From SXOA01 sp051004015 (GTDB taxonomy: Bacteria > Planctomycetota > Planctomycetia > Pirellulales > Pirellulaceae), in contig JBPCKT010000138.1 of assembly GCA_051004015.1 (NCBI GenBank), positions 21,308 through 85,307 on the forward strand: a stretch of 64,000 nt of DNA, written 5' to 3'. Shown in pieces: positions 60,269 through 64,000 of the stretch. The stretch's first letter is position 1. The number at the start of each line of letters is the position of its first letter. The notes under the pieces are model-generated. The model was not told the origin of the DNA and searched no databases. It saw only the letters and a program-made list of their open reading frames with translations. The position numbers and the translations under genes are program-made.

Positions 60269-60289
60269 GACGTGTCTCCTTTTTCTTCT

Positions 60290-60408
60290 CTTACTCTTAA
60301 TCTTACTCTTACTCTTACTCTTACTCTTACTCCCGCCTTTGGTTTTGCTCGGCGGCGATGGTTGGAAGAGGATTAAGATTAAGATTAAGATTAAGATTAA
60401 GATTAAGA
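60290..60408. repeat. Two facing hexanucleotide tandem repeats, (TTACTC)n and (GATTAA)n
   Basis: About seven TTACTC units (60290-60332) are followed 38 bases later by about six GATTAA units (60371-60408). The two tracts are nearly complementary (five of six positions), so they could pair as a long imperfect hairpin. They lie between two paralogous membrane-protein genes on the minus strand. Confidence 0.8.
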
Positions 60409-60417
60409 TGATGTGAG

Positions 60418-60855
60418 TTACATATTCCTATGCTGCACCGCGTTCAGCACCGCTCCCCTGAGCTGCTGGTAGTTCGTGGGAGCAAAGGGGCTTTCCGTTC
60501 GCACCGGCGGCAGGGCCTTCTGGCGGCCGATCCGCGAGAAGACGTACAGGTTGAAGAAGTGCATCGCCCCCAGGATGACCAGCACCAGTCCCAGCTTGGT
60601 CGCCAGGAATTCGACGGCTGTTTGGAGGTCCGTCGGCTTCTCGCCGTACTTGAGGGCCAAGGCGACGTAGCCGAAGTTGAGCAGGTAGAAGCCCACGACG
60701 AGCAGGTGGTTCACCGAATCGGCAAGCAGCTCGTCCCCATGAAAATTCTTGACCAGAAACAGCCGCCCGCGGCAATGCAACGTTTGGGCGACCCAGACAG
60801 TCACAACGGCGCTGAGCGCCAGATAAGCCACATAAGTCCAGGTGAGCAGGTTCAT
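60418..60855 (-). CDS. Small multi-pass membrane protein, paralogue 2
   Basis: This 145-residue protein has about three to four TM helices (WTYVAYLALSAVVTVWVAQ; HLLVVGFYLLNFGYVALAL; LGLVLVILGAMHFFNLYVF). It is a paralogue of the gene at 59864-60268 and probably co-transcribed with it. The His-containing transmembrane and loop positions (HGDE, HFFN) might bind metal or haem, which is speculation. A haem-c sensor kinase lies just downstream. Confidence 0.65.
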   Translation of the reverse strand: MNLLTWTYVAYLALSAVVTVWVAQTLHCRGRLFLVKNFHGDELLADSVNHLLVVGFYLLNFGYVALALKYGEKPTDLQTAVEFLATKLGLVLVILGAMHFFNLYVFSRIGRQKALPPVRTESPFAPTNYQQLRGAVLNAVQHRNM

Positions 60856-60925
60856 GGTGTGCTCCTTTCTCAGGAGTCCAACCGCACGGTAACGCGATGA
60901 GTAACAGGGAAAATGAGTCCTTTGA

Positions 60926-61016
60926 AAATGACGAAATTCGGATGGCGAATGACAAATGGAAAGAGACGGCTTGCTTCCGCTTCAATTCGCCATTCGCCAT
61001 TCGAGTTTCGTCATTC
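60926..61016. repeat. Hairpin repeat family copy C
   Basis: The left arm ATGACGAAATTCGGATGGCG (from 60928) and right arm GCCATTCGAGTTTCGTCATT (ending 61016) pair over about 34 bases. It lies between the divergent paralogue 2 and pyrG, 80 bases before the pyrG start. Confidence 0.8.
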
Positions 61017-61097
61017 CCCTTCTCCCCATGTTTCGCTTGCACCAGAAAAGGTAGAATTGGTTTTCCCGTCACGGAGGTTCTCTCACGAAAGGTCACT

Positions 61098-62729
61098 ATG
61101 ACCAGGCATATCTTTGTTACCGGTGGCGTGGTGAGTTCGCTCGGCAAGGGGCTGACGAGCGCGTCGATTGGCATGCTGCTGGAGCACCGCGGCCTCAGGG
61201 TGCGGATGCAGAAGCTGGACCCGTACATCAATGTCGACCCGGGGACGATGAGCCCTTACCAGCACGGCGAGGTCTATGTGCTCGACGACGGGGCCGAGAC
61301 TGACCTCGACCTTGGGCACTACGAGCGGTTCACCAACAGCCCCCTCAGCCGCGACAGCAACTACACGACGGGGCAGATTTACCTGTCGGTCATCGAGAAG
61401 GAGCGGCGCGGCGTCTTCCTGGGCAAGACGGTGCAGGTCATTCCCCACATCACCAACGAAATCAAGGACTGCATTCGCAAGCTGGCGGGCGACGAGGTGG
61501 ACGTGGTCATCACCGAAATCGGCGGCACCGTCGGCGACATCGAAAGCCAGCCGTTCCTGGAAGCGATCCGCCAGTTTTCGCTTGACGTGGGGAAAGAGAA
61601 CTGCCTCTACATCCATCTCACGCTCGTGCCATACCTCAAAGCGGCCGGCGAGCTCAAAACTAAGCCGACGCAGCACTCGGTGGGGCTCCTCAGGCAGATT
61701 GGTATCCAGCCGGATATTTTGATTTGCCGTACGGAGCGCACTATTGAGCACGAGGACCTGAAGAAGATCGCCCTGTTCTGCAACGTGCCGGAAGAGGCGG
61801 TCATTGAGGAGAAGGACAAGGACTTCTCCATCTACGAAGTGCCTCTGAGCCTGGTGGACAACAACCTGGACACCATCATCTGCAAGAAGCTCCGGCTGCC
61901 GGCGGCAGCGCCGAATCTGGACGACTGGCGGAACATCCTGCATGTCCTCCGCAACCCCAAGCACGAGATCAGCATCGCGGTCGTCGGCAAATATGCCGAG
62001 CACAAGGACGCCTACAAGTCGATCTACGAAGCCATCGACCACGCCGGAATCCATCACCACGCGCAGATTCGCACCGGCCGCATCCAGGCCGAGGAAATCG
62101 AGCGCGAAGGAGCCGCCCGGCTCTTGTCGGGATACGACGGCATTCTGGTCCCTGGCGGCTTCGGCGAGCGGGGGATCGAAGGGAAGATTGAAGCCATCCA
62201 GTTCGCCCGCGAGCGGGGAATTCCGTTCTTCGGCATCTGCCTGGGGATGCAGTGTGCGGCGATCGAGTTCGCCCGCCACGTCGTCAGCCTGGAAGGGGCG
62301 CATTCCACGGAATTCAACAAGGATACGAAGCATCCCGTGATCTGCTTGCTCGACGAGCAGCGGAACATCACATCGATGGGAGGCACGATGCGGCTGGGGG
62401 CGCAACAGGCGCAGCTTGTGGACGGCAGCAAGGCCCGCGAGTGCTACGAGGCCGAGCAGATCAGCGAACGGCACCGGCACCGCTACGAGTTCAACAACAC
62501 CTACCGCCAGCAGTTCGCCGCCCACGGCATGGCCTTCACCGGCACCAGCCCCGACGGCAAACTGGTGGAAATCCTCGAGCTCCCGGACCACCCGTGGTTC
62601 CTCGCCGTGCAGTACCACCCCGAGTTCAAATCCAAACCCACCGCCGCCCAGCCGCTGTTTGCGGGTTTCGTCAAAGCAGCCATCGAGAAGCACTCCGCGC
62701 GGTCCGAGCCGGTGGCCGTGGAAGCGTGA
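61098..62729 (+). CDS. pyrG: CTP synthase
   Basis: This 543-residue enzyme converts UTP to CTP using glutamine and ATP. The synthetase domain begins HIFVTGGVVSSLGKGLTSASIG and has GGTVGDIESQPFLEAIRQF. The glutaminase domain has the Cys nucleophile in FFGICLGMQ and the late His and Glu region. ATG 61098 has AAAGG about seven bases upstream; the frame extends upstream through a repeat element and is not coding there. Length and motifs are complete. Confidence 0.97.
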   Translation: MTRHIFVTGGVVSSLGKGLTSASIGMLLEHRGLRVRMQKLDPYINVDPGTMSPYQHGEVYVLDDGAETDLDLGHYERFTNSPLSRDSNYTTGQIYLSVIEKERRGVFLGKTVQVIPHITNEIKDCIRKLAGDEVDVVITEIGGTVGDIESQPFLEAIRQFSLDVGKENCLYIHLTLVPYLKAAGELKTKPTQHSVGLLRQIGIQPDILICRTERTIEHEDLKKIALFCNVPEEAVIEEKDKDFSIYEVPLSLVDNNLDTIICKKLRLPAAAPNLDDWRNILHVLRNPKHEISIAVVGKYAEHKDAYKSIYEAIDHAGIHHHAQIRTGRIQAEEIEREGAARLLSGYDGILVPGGFGERGIEGKIEAIQFARERGIPFFGICLGMQCAAIEFARHVVSLEGAHSTEFNKDTKHPVICLLDEQRNITSMGGTMRLGAQQAQLVDGSKARECYEAEQISERHRHRYEFNNTYRQQFAAHGMAFTGTSPDGKLVEILELPDHPWFLAVQYHPEFKSKPTAAQPLFAGFVKAAIEKHSARSEPVAVEA

Positions 62730-62816
62730 GCTTCGCGCCAGGTTGATAAGGTGCTGTTTCATCGCACTATCCCCTCCGCGGGGGTATTCTTATTCACTTT
62801 TTCCAACTCGTTTTCT

Positions 62817-62856
62817 CACGGGACTTGCGGCGAGTGACCTTGCCGCAAGTCCCGTG
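62817..62856. terminator. Perfect 15-base stem hairpin downstream of pyrG
   Basis: CACGGGACTTGCGGC (62817-62831) pairs exactly with GCCGCAAGTCCCGTG (62842-62856) around a 10-base loop. It lies about 90 bases after the pyrG stop. No U-tract follows, so it may be a processing or stability element rather than an intrinsic terminator. Confidence 0.55.
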
Positions 62857-63258
62857 GCTGCTTTCGGTTACAGTTATTCACGTCGCCGTAACTCTATTCA
62901 TTTTAGTAGAATCATCGACTTTTGTTATTCATGCACTCCGCAGTTGTTTGATAAGTAGTATTTCGCAGCGATCAACGGCGGGAAACTGTCCATCTTCCCT
63001 CCGGTTCACGCATTCTGGCCGCGACCCGTTTTCAGGCTCCGAATTCCCTCCCTACGCAGGACGATCCCTCCGCCCATTGCCAATGTGAACAATTGTACCA
63101 AACGAGGTTGCCCACTTCAAGCCCCCGCCGCAAAGATTTTGGAAGATTTTTGGAAGCCGGCCGGCCGCCGGGCAAACCGGCCGTTCGCCGGATCATCCAT
63201 TGGATTTTGGAGGCATGGCTCCAGAAATGACGGGATCCAAGACTGGTCAGAGGCCGTC

Positions 63259-63286
63259 TTGACTTCTTTCGCGGCTTCGCTACTAT
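63259..63286 (+). promoter_or_regulatory. Promoter-like elements before the second PadR gene
   Basis: TTGACT (63259-63264) and TACTAT (63281-63286) are spaced by 16 bases, 65 bases before the ATG at 63351. Confidence 0.55.
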
Positions 63287-63350
63287 GTATTGCGTTGTAC
63301 CAGCCGGAGCCTGTCTCTACCTCCCGAAACTTGCCAGAAAATCAGCCGCG

Positions 63351-63704
63351 ATGCAGTCCTGGATTACCCAATTTCGCAAGGGGCTCGCCGAATTCAGTGT
63401 GATGGCCGTGCTCCGCGAGGAAGAGGCGTATGGGTATCAGATTGTGGAGCGGCTGAGCGCGGTGCCGGGGCTGGAGATGACGGAGAGCACGGTCTATCCG
63501 CTGCTGGCGAGGCTGGCGGCGGATGGGTGCCTGGCCGTGCGGACCGCGGCCAGTCCCGCCGGGCCGCCGCGAAGATACTACCGGCTGAGTGTGAAGGGGC
63601 AGAAGCGATTTGTAGAAATGACCGACCACTGGACGACGACCGCGAGGAGCGTCCAATTCCTTCTCAACGGAGACCAGAGCCATGTCCGCGAAGAGCCTGA
63701 GTAA
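63351..63704 (+). CDS. PadR-family transcriptional regulator, second copy
   Basis: This 117-residue protein from ATG 63351 has the winged helix FSVMAVLREEEAYGYQIVERLSAVPGLEMTESTVYPLLARLAADGCL and a basic wing RRYYRLSVKGQKRF. Sequence identity with the PadR at 52773 is modest, so it is a paralogous regulator. Its 3' end overlaps the following small gene by 23 bases. Confidence 0.9.
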   Translation: MQSWITQFRKGLAEFSVMAVLREEEAYGYQIVERLSAVPGLEMTESTVYPLLARLAADGCLAVRTAASPAGPPRRYYRLSVKGQKRFVEMTDHWTTTARSVQFLLNGDQSHVREEPE

Positions 63705-63915
63705 CGCCCTGCAAGCGATCATCGACAACCGCCTCGACGCCATCGACCAGAACCTGCTGCGGGCCGGAATTCCCCGCCACCAACGGCGGAGCATCGGCGA
63801 GGAAGTCGAAAATCAGATCCTGGAAATGCTCAGCCGGCTGGAGCATGACGAATGGACGCGGGAGGATGTGCTCACCGTGCTGGCCAGACTCGACCCGCCG
63901 GAAGCGTATGGAGTT
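63682..63915 (+). CDS. HAAS-type small protein, incomplete at contig edge
   Basis: From ATG 63682 the frame reads MSAKSLSNALQAIIDNRLDA with two amphipathic helices, IPRHQRRSIGEEVENQILEML and WTREDVLTVLARLDPP, typical of HAAS prefixes that precede membrane proteins paired with PadR. The open frame runs into a G-rich tract of doubtful quality at about 63915, so the gene is truncated. The 23-base overlap with the PadR gene indicates translational coupling. Confidence 0.6.
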
Positions 63916-64000
63916 GGGGGGGGCGGGGGGGGGGGGGGGGTGGGCGGGGCGGGGGGAAGGGAGGAGAGAGGGAGGCGGGGGAGGGGGGGGAGAGGCGAAG
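63912..64000. other. Poly-G/purine-rich contig end, probable artefact
   Basis: The last ~90 bases are nearly all G with a few A/C/T, unlike any other part of the window. Such runs are typical of read-end or contig-end artefacts; they should not be read as biology. Confidence 0.75.

Larger units (their letters stand above)
62730..63350. other. Intergenic region between pyrG and the second PadR gene
   Basis: About 620 bases with no supported gene. It holds a strong hairpin at 62817-62856, a smaller CCCC/GGGG stem at about 62771-62785, and a promoter at 63259-63286. Confidence 0.45.

Noticed and set aside
60290..60408. CRISPR array
   Set aside because: Units are 6 bases without spacers, so it is a microsatellite, not a CRISPR array.
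61083..62762. A 559-codon open frame on the minus strand
   Set aside because: It is the shadow of pyrG, whose motifs are complete on the plus strand.
62825..63402. Two short open frames between pyrG and PadR
   Set aside because: They cover a perfect hairpin and promoter elements, lack ribosome sites and look unlike proteins.
63912..64000. G-quadruplex or regulatory G-tract
   Set aside because: The abrupt, nearly pure G composition at the contig end is best explained as a sequencing or assembly artefact.

Overview
The window looks like chromosomal DNA of a planctomycete (Planctomycetota). The DNA is GC-rich and genes are mostly in short operons. Several gene types are typical of that phylum: hopanoid-type squalene synthesis genes (hpnC and an hpnD-hpnE fusion), a cysteine-rich lipoprotein, a BlaI/M56 regulator pair, PadR regulators paired with small HAAS-type membrane genes, a DUF1111 di-haem protein, a Gld-type ABC system and a short UvrC. 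The assignment is inferred from gene content; no rRNA or tRNA gene was found. The last ~90 bases are an implausible poly-G/purine tract and look like a contig-end artefact.

The left edge (1-1477, minus strand) carries the most unusual locus. A 56-residue protein ending in Gly-Gly-Glu overlaps by 11 bases the GTG start of a PafA/Dop-family protein (Pup ligase/deamidase fold). The PafA/Dop protein runs off the window and has about 110 residues of hydrophobic sequence inserted into its catalytic domain. This suggests a divergent, membrane-associated Pup/UBact-like conjugation system.

2101-13071 is a co-directional glycan assembly and export locus: a fused ABC exporter, a methyltransferase-glycosyltransferase-methyltransferase protein, the decayed 3' end of a second exporter copy, GT2, methyltransferase, GT2-GT4 fusion, GT8 and GT2 genes. 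It is followed by a GH97 glycosidase, a BON protein, a zinc-ribbon protein and a cysteine-rich lipoprotein.

16843-21658 is an operon of mlrC-type hydrolase, hpnC and hpnD-hpnE joined by ATGA overlaps (squalene synthesis from farnesyl diphosphate). Divergent to it are hemB, a KAS III-like enzyme and a TPR-thioredoxin secreted protein. 26623-29213 is the M56/BlaI regulatory pair. 29377-40633 holds a GH5-like hydrolase, an MFS transporter, phosphoglucomutase, a Uma2 nuclease-fold protein, uvrC, a toxin-antitoxin pair with a frameshifted toxin, a methyltransferase, miaB and a Gly-rich membrane protein.

40821-47866 (minus) is a di-haem cytochrome and a Gld-like ABC operon. 48396-54231 has a small conserved-looking protein, a TolC-type lipoprotein, a CocE-type hydrolase and a PadR/HAAS pair. 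54248-60855 (minus) has rsmE, a double parvulin, rnhA, a haem-c sensor kinase and two paralogous small membrane proteins. pyrG and a second PadR/HAAS pair close the window. Intergenic spaces, especially 50.2-61 kb, are populated by several families of hairpin-forming dispersed repeats.
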